The translations under genes were made by a program, and so were the position numbers. From the NCBI RefSeq assembly GCF_000746845.1, contig NZ_KN050846.1:131394-195393 (forward strand): a stretch of 64,000 bases of DNA, written 5' to 3'. Positions within the stretch are counted from its first letter, which is position 1. Every line of letters starts with the position of its first letter. This document shows positions 53,291-62,383 of the stretch, piece after piece. The notes beneath the pieces are model-generated. The model had not been told where the DNA came from and did not search any database. It worked only from the letters and a program-made list of their open reading frames with translations. Source of the stretch: Altibacter lentus. GTDB lineage: Bacteria > Bacteroidota > Bacteroidia > Flavobacteriales > Flavobacteriaceae.

Positions 53291-54615
53291 GAACCCTCGG
53301 CGATCCATCTTTTTTCTTCTTCAAACGCTTTATAATCATGATTTATAGCGCCTAATCCTAAGAAACTAAGGCTCAAACCCGCATGGACCACATATTTACA
53401 AGTAGCTGTATGGCAAGGACGGTTGTCCAGCAGTCCTGTGCTTAAGTAGGAAGATGTGTGTGTATTGAGTAACAAGTAAGGGACAATGGTGTTGCCAAAG
53501 ATCCCGAGCTCAAAACGAGGAAACTCCACACCTACGCCCATGCCTGCAATTCCCGCTGTGGCGGTATTGCTGTCTCCAGTTTGCTCGGCGCGGTCTCCGG
53601 TGACATCGGCAAAGGTATTCACGTGACCTGTTTCGTAACTAAAACCAAGACTACTGTTGTAATTGAGCTTGATGCTTACCTGGCTGCTGCTGCCCGGAGC
53701 CACTTCCGGATAGATCTTTAAATTTGCTTTTAACCGCAGGGTCACCGGTATCACTCCGTTCACTAAAATGGTTCTCTCGATCTTCGCCGGAATTTCCAGA
53801 ATAGCAATCTCCGATCCCAGACCTACAGCCGCAAACTTCACCTCCATCTCTCCCTGCATCCCATCATTGCGATATGTGAACTGTTGGGTTTCACCATCTT
53901 CAATTAGAATTTGTGCATTGCTCGTAAAGGAGGAGATAAAGCCTTCGGCAACAATACTGCAGACATTACCTTTTTCGGCACTGAGTTTTATCTTGAGCTT
54001 GCCACCAGCTTCAGGAGTGAGGTTGAAACCTACTTTCCAGCCTTTTATCATCTCTTCGTACCGAATGTGAAGTCCTTCCTCGCCTTCCGGTGAAAGTCCT
54101 TGTGCTTCCTCTTGAGGTGCGATGAACCCAAGCATGGGAGTGGCCATTGTAATTACGGGTTGTCCTACATGCATGGTAGTGGTTGCTGCCGTTGCGTTAG
54201 ACCAGTTAATAGGCGCGCTGTATTGGATATTGGCATCCTTGTAATAATCGGTGAGTTTAGCGAAATCTGTTGTTACTACTATGGTGCCGTTTTCTTTGTG
54301 CACATTCTTGATTTTCCGAAGTGAATGCCTTTCAAAAAGAACCACGGTCCCGGCTTGAAGATCTTCAATGTCGTCTGCATTGTCGTTAAAAACGTAGGTG
54401 CCGGTTTTTGGGTTATACGTTTGCAGCGATTCCATCACGGATGCCGGAACATTGGCCGTGCGTTCTTGCGTGGTGGCTTCAAAGGTTTCTGTTTTAGGAG
54501 TAATAAAACTGTTTTGATCTTTGTCGGATGATGATGCGTTGTTGGAACATCCCATAAAGAACATGAAACAAATGATCAAGAATGATAGCGCAGGCTGGTA
54601 GTTGGTTGCGGTCAT
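53275..54615 (-). CDS. Lipoprotein of unknown function
   Basis: 446 residues, ATG at 54615; lipobox FMGC near residue 23. No recognised domain. Beta-rich: GTYVFNDNADDIEDLQAGTVVLFE early, then KVGFNLTPEAGGKLKIKLSAEKGNVCSIVAEGF, and a C-terminal part that looks like repeated strands (FEVE-type, YLSTGLLDNRPCHTATCKYVVHAGLSLSFLGLG). Three late cysteines may form disulfides. Probably on the cell surface. Confidence 0.82.
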   Translation of the reverse strand: MTATNYQPALSFLIICFMFFMGCSNNASSSDKDQNSFITPKTETFEATTQERTANVPASVMESLQTYNPKTGTYVFNDNADDIEDLQAGTVVLFERHSLRKIKNVHKENGTIVVTTDFAKLTDYYKDANIQYSAPINWSNATAATTTMHVGQPVITMATPMLGFIAPQEEAQGLSPEGEEGLHIRYEEMIKGWKVGFNLTPEAGGKLKIKLSAEKGNVCSIVAEGFISSFTSNAQILIEDGETQQFTYRNDGMQGEMEVKFAAVGLGSEIAILEIPAKIERTILVNGVIPVTLRLKANLKIYPEVAPGSSSQVSIKLNYNSSLGFSYETGHVNTFADVTGDRAEQTGDSNTATAGIAGMGVGVEFPRFELGIFGNTIVPYLLLNTHTSSYLSTGLLDNRPCHTATCKYVVHAGLSLSFLGLGAINHDYKAFEEEKRWIAEGSHCGD

Positions 54616-54706
54616 AATAGTGTGTTGTTAAAATGCCTCTACTAAAGGTAACTACTTTATGATGAACCGCATAGAAAAAAATGGACTTTTAAAACTGCGC
54701 GTCTGA

Positions 54707-56812
54707 TCAGGAAATATAGTTCCAGATATTCTTGTATTTGGATAGCTGTGCGAAGGTCTGTTTGATAGGCAGATGTTGCGGCTGCTCTAAATTGGGATCT
54801 TCCTTGAGTACCTGTAAAGCATAGGTGCGGGCGATCTTTAATATTTCTGAATCCTTTACAATATCGGCGATGCGTAAATTAAGTACACCGCTCTGTTGGG
54901 TACCCATGAGGTCACCGGGTCCGCGTAGCTTTAGATCGACTTCGCTAATTTCAAATCCGTCGTTGGTACGCACCATAGTCTCCAGACGTGTTCTTGCGTC
55001 GGCAGAGAGTTTATGGCCTGACATAAGTATGCAATAGCTCTGCGCTGCACCTCGTCCAACGCGACCCCTTAATTGATGCAATTGGGATAAACCGAAGCGT
55101 TCTGCGCTTTCTATCACCATGACGCTTGCATTAGGGACATCGACTCCTACTTCTATAACGGTAGTGGCTACCATGATTTGGGTTTCACCTTTTACAAAGC
55201 GCTGCATCTCGTACTCTTTATCTGCAGGTTTCATTTGCCCGTGTACGATCGATACTTGATAACGGGGAAGCGGAAATTCCCGAACAATACTTTCGTAACC
55301 ATCCATAAGATCCTTGTAATCCATTGCCTCGCTTTCTTGTATAAGGGGATAGACAATATACACCTGCCGACCCTTTGAGATCTCCTCCTTTAAAAAGCGA
55401 AATACCTTAAGCCTGTTCGCATCAAATCTATGCACGGTTTTTATGTCTTTTCGTCCCGGAGGTAACTCATCAATAATACTAATATCCAAGTCTCCGTAAA
55501 CGCTCATCGCGAGGGTGCGGGGAATAGGGGTGGCGGTCATGATGAGTACATGAGGAGGGTACTCATTTTTATGCCATAATTTGCTTCGTTGGGCGACTCC
55601 AAAACGATGTTGTTCATCGATAATGGCGAGGCCTAAATTTTTAAAAGCAACGCTATCCTCGAGCAGCGCATGAGTCCCGATTAGAATGTCCAATGAGCCA
55701 TTTTTGAGTTTTTCGTGAATTTCTTTTCTTTTTGAAGTTTTGGTTGAACCTGTTAGCAATTCAACACTGGTATTGAGTGAGTTACATAATTCTATTATAT
55801 TGTTATAGTGTTGGACTGACAAAATTTCAGTCGGAGCCATTAAACAGGCTTGAAAACCATTGTCAAGTGCTATAAACATTGATAAAAGCGCCACTATGGT
55901 CTTACCCGAACCTACATCTCCCTGCAACAAGCGATTCATCTGTGCATGACTTCCCAGATCTTGTCTAATTTCTTTGATCACTCGCTTCTGTGCATCGGTT
56001 AATTCAAAGGGTAAATGGTGGTTGTAGAAGTTGTTAAAATGATCCCCGACCACAGGAAAAGGATACCCCTTTATTTTGGTCTTATGAAGTAGATTTTTAC
56101 GAATAAGTTGTAGTTGAATGTAGAATAATTCTTCAAATTTTAAACGGTATTGTGCCCGTGCCAAAAGCGACTGACTTTTCGGAAAATGTATGTTGAAAAG
56201 CGCATCGTTTTTTGAGAGTAATTTTAGCTGTTCCAGAAGCGGTTTTGAAAGACTTTCGGAGAACCCTTTTTTGGCCTCTAAAAATACCTGTTGCATCAAA
56301 CTCCCGATTACCCTATTCGTGATACCACTGTTCGATAGTTTTTCGGTAGAAGGATAGACGGGCTGCATCGCAGAACGAATGCTTTTTTCATGTGCTTCCA
56401 GCAATTCCATATCGGGATGAGGCATGGAAAAGGTTCCGTTGAACCAGTTTGTCTTTCCGAAGATAACATACGGAACGTTGATCTTTAAATTCTCTTTGAT
56501 CCATTTATGACCCCGAAACCAAACCAGCTCCATACTTCCCGTCTCATCTGTAAAGGTTGCCACCAGACGTTTTCCCCGCTGCTGTTGTACCATTTTAAGA
56601 TGTGTGATCTTGCCAATGACCTGAATTTCGGCATTGGTTTGTTGTAATTGCCCGATCTTGTAATACTGCGTTCGATCCAAGTATCTGTTGGGAAACAGAT
56701 TCAACAGGTCTTGAAAGGTATGAATGCCAAGTTCTTTTTTAAGCAGGTCTGCTCTGTTGGGACCCACACCCTTAAGGTAATCGATAGGCGTTTGCAGAAA
56801 ATTCGCATTCAT
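54707..56812 (-). CDS. recG: ATP-dependent DNA helicase RecG
   Basis: 701 residues, ATG at 56812. Wedge/OB domain at the N-terminus (LFPNRYLDRTQYYKIGQLQ), Walker A LLQGDVGSGKTIVALL near 298, DEQH in AIIDEQHRFGVAQR, SAT-equivalent MTATPIPRTLAMSVYGD, and motif VI SQLHQLRGRVGRGAAQSYC. It drives replication-fork regression and Holliday-junction branch migration. Complete. Confidence 0.98.
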   Translation of the reverse strand: MNANFLQTPIDYLKGVGPNRADLLKKELGIHTFQDLLNLFPNRYLDRTQYYKIGQLQQTNAEIQVIGKITHLKMVQQQRGKRLVATFTDETGSMELVWFRGHKWIKENLKINVPYVIFGKTNWFNGTFSMPHPDMELLEAHEKSIRSAMQPVYPSTEKLSNSGITNRVIGSLMQQVFLEAKKGFSESLSKPLLEQLKLLSKNDALFNIHFPKSQSLLARAQYRLKFEELFYIQLQLIRKNLLHKTKIKGYPFPVVGDHFNNFYNHHLPFELTDAQKRVIKEIRQDLGSHAQMNRLLQGDVGSGKTIVALLSMFIALDNGFQACLMAPTEILSVQHYNNIIELCNSLNTSVELLTGSTKTSKRKEIHEKLKNGSLDILIGTHALLEDSVAFKNLGLAIIDEQHRFGVAQRSKLWHKNEYPPHVLIMTATPIPRTLAMSVYGDLDISIIDELPPGRKDIKTVHRFDANRLKVFRFLKEEISKGRQVYIVYPLIQESEAMDYKDLMDGYESIVREFPLPRYQVSIVHGQMKPADKEYEMQRFVKGETQIMVATTVIEVGVDVPNASVMVIESAERFGLSQLHQLRGRVGRGAAQSYCILMSGHKLSADARTRLETMVRTNDGFEISEVDLKLRGPGDLMGTQQSGVLNLRIADIVKDSEILKIARTYALQVLKEDPNLEQPQHLPIKQTFAQLSKYKNIWNYIS

Positions 56813-56899
56813 AGAACGAATTTAGCAATTCCATACGAAGACAGGGAATCCCGACAAAGGATTTTGTAATTTTAGCAAGAAAATTGATACAAACCTTTC

Positions 56900-58957
56900 A
56901 TGCGCTTATTCATTTCTAGTTTTCTTTTTTGTTTTGCTCCGCTTCTTTTTGCACAACAAACAGAGGTCGTTGATTTTCTAAAGGCCGAGGCTGCCCTTAT
57001 TCCCAATGCTTCTGAAAGGTCCATCCAAGGAAATGTTCGTTATACATTTAAAATGCTTCAGGATACAGATTCGATTTATTTGGATGCCAAGAAGATGACG
57101 GTCCTTGAGAATACCTCAAAGACGGAAACAGCGGCAACAGCCGATCGCATTTGGTTAGTAGATGATTTTAAAGAAGGTAAGGAATACACCGTGGCGTTCT
57201 CATACAAAGCATTTCCGAAGCAGACCCTGTATTTTGTGGGAGAACAATTATGGACCCAGGGTCAGGGAAAATATACCTCACACTGGCTTCCCAGTATTGA
57301 TGATATGAATGACAAAATCGAGTTCGATCTTACCCTGGCGGCTCCTGCGGACAAAACAGTGATCGCCAATGGAGCGTTAAAAGAAACTTATACCAAAGAC
57401 CAATTAACCTATTGGCAGTGGGATATGGAACAGCCCATGTCCAGTTATTTAGTGGCTTTTGCGATGGGGAATTTCGAGAAAAGAGAAACCAGATCCAAAA
57501 GCGGCGTGCCCATTGCGTTGTACATTTCAGAAGAAGATACAACCAAGTGGGAGCCTACATATCGATACACCGCAGATATCTTTGATTTCTTGGAAGCCGA
57601 AATTGAGATCCCGTATCCGTGGCAAAACTACAAACAAGTTCCCGTGAAGGATTTTTTGTACGCCGGTATGGAGAACACTACGGCTACCTTCTTTTCTGAA
57701 GCTTTTGTTGTAGACAGCATTGCCTTTAACGACAGGAATTACATCAATGTCAACGCACATGAGCTCGCGCATCAGTGGTTTGGTAATTTGGTGACTGAAA
57801 CCGAAGGCACCCACCACTGGCTGCACGAAGGGTTTGCCACCTACTATGCTTTATTGGTCGAAAAAGAGAGCATTGGCGATGCGTATTATTACTGGAAGCT
57901 CTACCAAAGTGCAGAACAGTTAAAAGCAGCAAGCGACGAAGGAAAAGGAGAATCTCTTCTGGATCCAAAAGCAAGCTCCCTTACTTTCTACGAAAAGGGA
58001 GCCTGGGCTTTACACATTTTAAAGGAACAGATTGGGGAACGCCAGTTCCGGCAGGCCGTGAAGAACTATCTTAATAAATATGCCTTTCAAAATGTTACGA
58101 CTGCCAATTTCCTTGATGAGGTCAAGGCGGTTACAACGGTGGACATTTCGCAGTGGGAAAAGGACTGGTTACAACAAACGGCTTTTAAGGCAACCCAGGC
58201 GTATGAGTCTTTAAAGAAGAACGATGCAATGATGCGTTTCTTTGAATTGGCCAGCCTTCGGGATGTTTCTTTAGCTGAAAAAAAGAAAAGTTTGATAAAG
58301 GCATTACAATCCAACAACGACTATATTGGGCAGGAGGCTGTATATCAATTGGCCAGTGAGCCCATTTCTGAAGCATTGCCCCTTTATATAAAAGCGTTGG
58401 AAAGTGACAACCTTTATATACGGCAGTCCGTTGCACTTACTATGGAGGAGATTCCGATTTCTCTACGAACTCACTTTGAAGGATTGTTGGAGGATGCTTC
58501 TTACATCACGCAAGAAGCGGCCTTGTATCGATTGTGGTCACTAGTACCCGAGAAAAGAACCGTCTATTTAGATAAAATGAAGGGTGTTCTTGGTTTTCAG
58601 GATAGGAATGTAAGGCAGTTGTGGTTGGCACTCGCACTGCTTACCCAAGACTACCGGGAAACGAACAAACGCGGTTATCTAGAGGAACTAAAAGGATACA
58701 CCAGTTCCGATTTCGGGTTCGAAGTGCGCGAACGGGCGTTTGGCTATGTACAGGAGCTTCAGTTGTTCGACGAAAGTACATTGGCACATCTTGTAAATGC
58801 TTCGGTGCACCACAATTGGAGATTTCGAAATTCCGCACGGGAAATGTTGAAGGCAGTGCTCAAAAATCCCGCTTTGAAAGAGAAAATAACCGGTATTTGG
58901 GATTCCTTTTCCGAAGCGGAAAAAAGTAGTGTTCAATCCATAGAAACAGCAGAATGA
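56900..58957 (+). CDS. M1-family metallopeptidase
   Basis: 685 residues, ATG at 56900; signal peptide (MRLFISSFLFCFAPLLFAQ). Aminopeptidase N fold: substrate motif GMENTTATFF (the GxMEN form), zinc site HELAHQWFGNLVTE (HExxH...E) near residue 290, and later HEAT-like repeats (QEAVYQLASEPISEALPLYIKALESDN). It removes N-terminal residues from peptides outside the cytoplasm. Shares an ATGA overlap with the patatin gene, so the two are co-transcribed. Confidence 0.95.
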   Translation: MRLFISSFLFCFAPLLFAQQTEVVDFLKAEAALIPNASERSIQGNVRYTFKMLQDTDSIYLDAKKMTVLENTSKTETAATADRIWLVDDFKEGKEYTVAFSYKAFPKQTLYFVGEQLWTQGQGKYTSHWLPSIDDMNDKIEFDLTLAAPADKTVIANGALKETYTKDQLTYWQWDMEQPMSSYLVAFAMGNFEKRETRSKSGVPIALYISEEDTTKWEPTYRYTADIFDFLEAEIEIPYPWQNYKQVPVKDFLYAGMENTTATFFSEAFVVDSIAFNDRNYINVNAHELAHQWFGNLVTETEGTHHWLHEGFATYYALLVEKESIGDAYYYWKLYQSAEQLKAASDEGKGESLLDPKASSLTFYEKGAWALHILKEQIGERQFRQAVKNYLNKYAFQNVTTANFLDEVKAVTTVDISQWEKDWLQQTAFKATQAYESLKKNDAMMRFFELASLRDVSLAEKKKSLIKALQSNNDYIGQEAVYQLASEPISEALPLYIKALESDNLYIRQSVALTMEEIPISLRTHFEGLLEDASYITQEAALYRLWSLVPEKRTVYLDKMKGVLGFQDRNVRQLWLALALLTQDYRETNKRGYLEELKGYTSSDFGFEVRERAFGYVQELQLFDESTLAHLVNASVHHNWRFRNSAREMLKAVLKNPALKEKITGIWDSFSEAEKSSVQSIETAE

Positions 58958-59868
58958 GGGCATTGGTAATTTCAGGAGGGGGAAGTAAAGGTGCGTTTGC
59001 AGGCGGCGTGGCACAATACCTTATCGAGGAGCTATTTCACAACTACGATCTCTTTGTAGGGACGTCTACGGGAAGTTTGCTTATTTCACATCTTGCGTTA
59101 CACAAGGTGGAAAAGATAAAAGAGGTGTACACTTCGGTGAATCAAAACAGCATTTTTAATCACCGTCCTTTTCTAATTAAGAAGGATAAGTACGGCGGAA
59201 AACAGATAGGGATCGACCATTTTAGCGTGTTGCGTAATTTCTTGCGGGGCAGTAAGACATTTGGGGAAAGTCAAAACCTGCGAAAACTCATAAAAGAGAC
59301 CTTTACACAGTTTGAGTTCAATGCGCTAAAAGAAGGTCCTAAAGATGTGGTCGTAACGGTTTCCAACCTTAGTCTCAATCAGGTGGAATATAAATCGATC
59401 AACGATTTTAATTATGACGATTTTTTAGACTGGATATGGATCTCTTGCAATTATATCCCGTTTATGAGCATGGTCAAGAAAGACGGTTGTGAATATGCCG
59501 ATGGTGGCTTCGGAAGCATGGTTCCCATTGAAGAAGCGATCAATCGCGGGGCGACGACGGTAGATGTAATTATATTGGAAACTGAAGTCACCTATTACAA
59601 CAGATTGCCGTCCAAGAACCCCTTTTCACTTTTGACCAACATGCATGCGTTTATGTTAGATCGTATCGAGAAGCAGAACATTCGCATTGGGAAATTTGTG
59701 GCCGGGAATCATGACGCTATCATCAACCTCTATTACACGCCTACGGTACTTACGACCAATTCTTTAATTTTCGATAAAAAAATGATGGCAACGTGGTGGG
59801 AGAGTGGGTTCAATTATGCAAAACAAAAGAACACAGAACTTAACGAAATAAAGACACAGGATCGTTAG
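58954..59868 (+). CDS. Patatin-like phospholipase
   Basis: 304 residues, ATG at 58954 overlapping the previous stop (ATGA). Oxyanion hole GGGSKGAFAGG, nucleophile FVGTSTGSLL (GxSxG as GTSTGS), and the catalytic Asp in EYADGGFGS. A lipid acyl hydrolase, cytoplasmic since no signal is present. Coupled to the M1 peptidase gene. Confidence 0.93.
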   Translation: MRALVISGGGSKGAFAGGVAQYLIEELFHNYDLFVGTSTGSLLISHLALHKVEKIKEVYTSVNQNSIFNHRPFLIKKDKYGGKQIGIDHFSVLRNFLRGSKTFGESQNLRKLIKETFTQFEFNALKEGPKDVVVTVSNLSLNQVEYKSINDFNYDDFLDWIWISCNYIPFMSMVKKDGCEYADGGFGSMVPIEEAINRGATTVDVIILETEVTYYNRLPSKNPFSLLTNMHAFMLDRIEKQNIRIGKFVAGNHDAIINLYYTPTVLTTNSLIFDKKMMATWWESGFNYAKQKNTELNEIKTQDR

Positions 59869-60389
59869 AAGAGTTCGCTCACCTCTTTTTTAATGTATGC
59901 CAGCGCTTTTTGGGAAGGCGTTATCTCTTCCATGAAATTACGTAGCAGCCATTCCCGCATCTGATCTGCGTTATGCTCCTTTTCGTGCATAGCACCTTGT
60001 CGTATCACATGAATGGTGGCGTTTTTAGCTGCATTGATGAGGTTCCAGCATTCCGGCGTAACATAGATCTGCTGGGTAAGGTTGTGTTCAAACTCCTGTT
60101 CGATATTTTTAATAAGTAATGCTTCGTATTTATCTACCTCATCGGCGAAAGGTCGTATTCGCACCAACAGTTTATTGGGGTCGATGCGTTCCAAAAAGAG
60201 TGTCATTCGCTCATACGCCTGGAGCCTCATGGGTAAAACTTTGTTTTGCGCTTCTTTCTGGATCAAGTAACGGCGTCGTCCTTCTTCGTTCGCTGTATGT
60301 CCTTTAAAGAAATAATAAGCAACCAGTCCCACGACAATGGCCGGCAACAGGTAAGCCACATAACTTAGAATTAGAGTAACATCTTCCAT
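59865..60389 (-). CDS. Membrane-anchored hypothetical protein (DUF7935-like)
   Basis: 174 residues, ATG at 60389. One N-terminal membrane segment (ILSYVAYLLPAIVVGLVAYYFF), then a soluble helical part with ILMRLQAYERMTLFLERIDPNKLLVRIRP-like sequence and QQIYVTPECWNLINAAKNATIHVIRQ. Common in Flavobacteriaceae; role unknown. Its 3' end overlaps that of the patatin gene by four bases (convergent). Confidence 0.85.
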   Translation of the reverse strand: MEDVTLILSYVAYLLPAIVVGLVAYYFFKGHTANEEGRRRYLIQKEAQNKVLPMRLQAYERMTLFLERIDPNKLLVRIRPFADEVDKYEALLIKNIEQEFEHNLTQQIYVTPECWNLINAAKNATIHVIRQGAMHEKEHNADQMREWLLRNFMEEITPSQKALAYIKKEVSELF

Positions 60390-60562
60390 AAGTGATTTTA
60401 TAAGATAACAAACTTAGTGTCTTTTTAGTATGTGGGCAAAAGAAATTGGATTGCTGTAACGAAACGTATCGTTCGTTATATGAAGTGATGCGATGATGGA
60501 ATGCGTCTTGTTACTTATGTGATAGGTTGTTACTTTCCCTATCTCAACCAAACGTATGTGTC

Positions 60563-62308
60563 ATGAAAACAACGCTATTCTTATTTTCGATCTCCTTATT
60601 CTCTTTAACGATCTACAGTCAACCGTTTCAAACCAATGTGGAAGTGGCTAATGGATTTTATCACGATATCAATATAGAAACGATCAATGACCTCTCAAAT
60701 GATTTTGCGATTGCAGCAAATATTTTCGACACCAACTTTACTACACAACTCATGGCGATCCATCGTATGAATGCAGCAGGAACGATACAATGGTCCAACA
60801 CGTATACCGATGCCGTTTTTCCGGAAGTGAGAGTACTTGATGTTGTGAACGTTGTAGACAAAATCTACGCAACCGGGTATGTGGCAGACGGCAGTGGAAA
60901 ACGAAGCACCTTCATTGCAGAGATACAAGCCAGTAACGGAGCCGTGTTAAATGCGCATTTTTATGACATTGTGAACCCGGGCTTCAACTCACAAGGGTTT
61001 AAAATTGTTCAAACAAATAGCGACGCCAATAATGATACGGTTTCAGATCCGGGATTTTTGGTCGTAGGGCTCTTTGGCGCCTGTCAAGCAACCGATATTA
61101 GCTGTGCTTTGAACATAGGTTTTGTGTTAAGAACCGATATGAATCTGGCCCCTATATGGACCATTGAACTTGAGAATAATAATAGCACGGCCGGGACTTT
61201 CGATTTCGACTTTATTAATGACATTACCGAAACACCCACTGGTTTTTTTCTTACGGGAAGTATTACCGGTCAGGTCACTCCCGGAGTTGATCAACAGGGC
61301 GTCCTTGCTTACAAAATCGATTTTCTGGGGAATCCGCTTTGGGATCAAAGCTACATCTTTGGTAACTCTCAAGATGTAAGTGTCGATGCTTACTACGACA
61401 GTAATTCCCAACAAATATTCATGCTTTGTAATTATTCACAAACACATTATTTTGGTGTTACTAAATTGGCGGATGCTACCGGAGTCATCGACCCCGGTAG
61501 TTGGTTTTTAACCGGAAACGATCTTAATACATATGCTTTTAGGATCATGGAATCATTCAATAATCCCAATACACTATTGATATCGGGATACGACCGCGAT
61601 GAATCGTGGGTAGATGGCTCTAACAACCCACAGTTTGGACAAACAAATGTATTTGTTCATGAATTCAACAAGAACACCGGGGCGATAACGGGAGGTACAC
61701 GTCAATATCTGGTGCCTCACGTAGAGCATGGGCCCGAAGAGTTTAACTTCTGGGGTTTTCAGCAACCTGTTATCTATTACCCGGATATAAGCCTTCCCTA
61801 TACGTTAAACGATGGTTCGGGCACTTATTTGTACCACGCAGGGTACCGTACCACACCCAATTCGACTACAGCGGCCGAGTTGTTTGCGGTTCCCGGATCT
61901 ATGGATAATGAGTGTGTGAATTTGGACAAGTCGTTAACGCTACAGCCATTGGTATTTAATTCAATTATAGGCACTACGGGGCATGTAACCCCCAGTATGG
62001 GAACATTACAGCTTGTCGCCAGTCCGTTCAATGTTCAAGAACGAATATGTGATGATACCTTGGCAGTTTCAGATAATGAGCTGCCGGCTATAAAACTGTA
62101 TCCTAATCCCGCTTCACAGCATGTTTATGTGTACGGTATGGATCTGTCTTCTTACCACCTGCTAGATTCGTTAGGGCGCGTGGTTCTTACAGGTACGCTA
62201 AGTTCCGGGGAGAATATTTCTTTATCCACAGTAGTTTCAGGAGTTTATTTTTTGAAGATTCAATTGAGAGACGGGAGATATACTATAAAGAAACTGATTG
62301 TCAAGTAG
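60563..62308 (+). CDS. T9SS-sorted secreted protein
   Basis: 581 residues from the ATG at 60563, giving a signal peptide (MKTTLFLFSISLFSLTIYSQ). The body has repeated beta blades (LMAIHRMNAAGTIQWSNTYTD, GVLAYKIDFLGNPLWDQSYIFGNSQD) as in propeller-type proteins. The C-terminus (ELPAIKLYPNPASQHVYVYGMDLSSYHLLDSLGRVVLTG...SGVYFLKIQLRDGRYTIKKLIVK) is a T9SS type A sorting domain. Secreted or surface-bound; ligand unknown. Confidence 0.9.
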   Translation: MKTTLFLFSISLFSLTIYSQPFQTNVEVANGFYHDINIETINDLSNDFAIAANIFDTNFTTQLMAIHRMNAAGTIQWSNTYTDAVFPEVRVLDVVNVVDKIYATGYVADGSGKRSTFIAEIQASNGAVLNAHFYDIVNPGFNSQGFKIVQTNSDANNDTVSDPGFLVVGLFGACQATDISCALNIGFVLRTDMNLAPIWTIELENNNSTAGTFDFDFINDITETPTGFFLTGSITGQVTPGVDQQGVLAYKIDFLGNPLWDQSYIFGNSQDVSVDAYYDSNSQQIFMLCNYSQTHYFGVTKLADATGVIDPGSWFLTGNDLNTYAFRIMESFNNPNTLLISGYDRDESWVDGSNNPQFGQTNVFVHEFNKNTGAITGGTRQYLVPHVEHGPEEFNFWGFQQPVIYYPDISLPYTLNDGSGTYLYHAGYRTTPNSTTAAELFAVPGSMDNECVNLDKSLTLQPLVFNSIIGTTGHVTPSMGTLQLVASPFNVQERICDDTLAVSDNELPAIKLYPNPASQHVYVYGMDLSSYHLLDSLGRVVLTGTLSSGENISLSTVVSGVYFLKIQLRDGRYTIKKLIVK

Positions 62309-62383
62309 TACAGCTGTTCAAGATATTTTTTGCGTAATTTTAGTAGCAGAGGTCATCTTCAGAAAATTCAGTTATTTATTGAT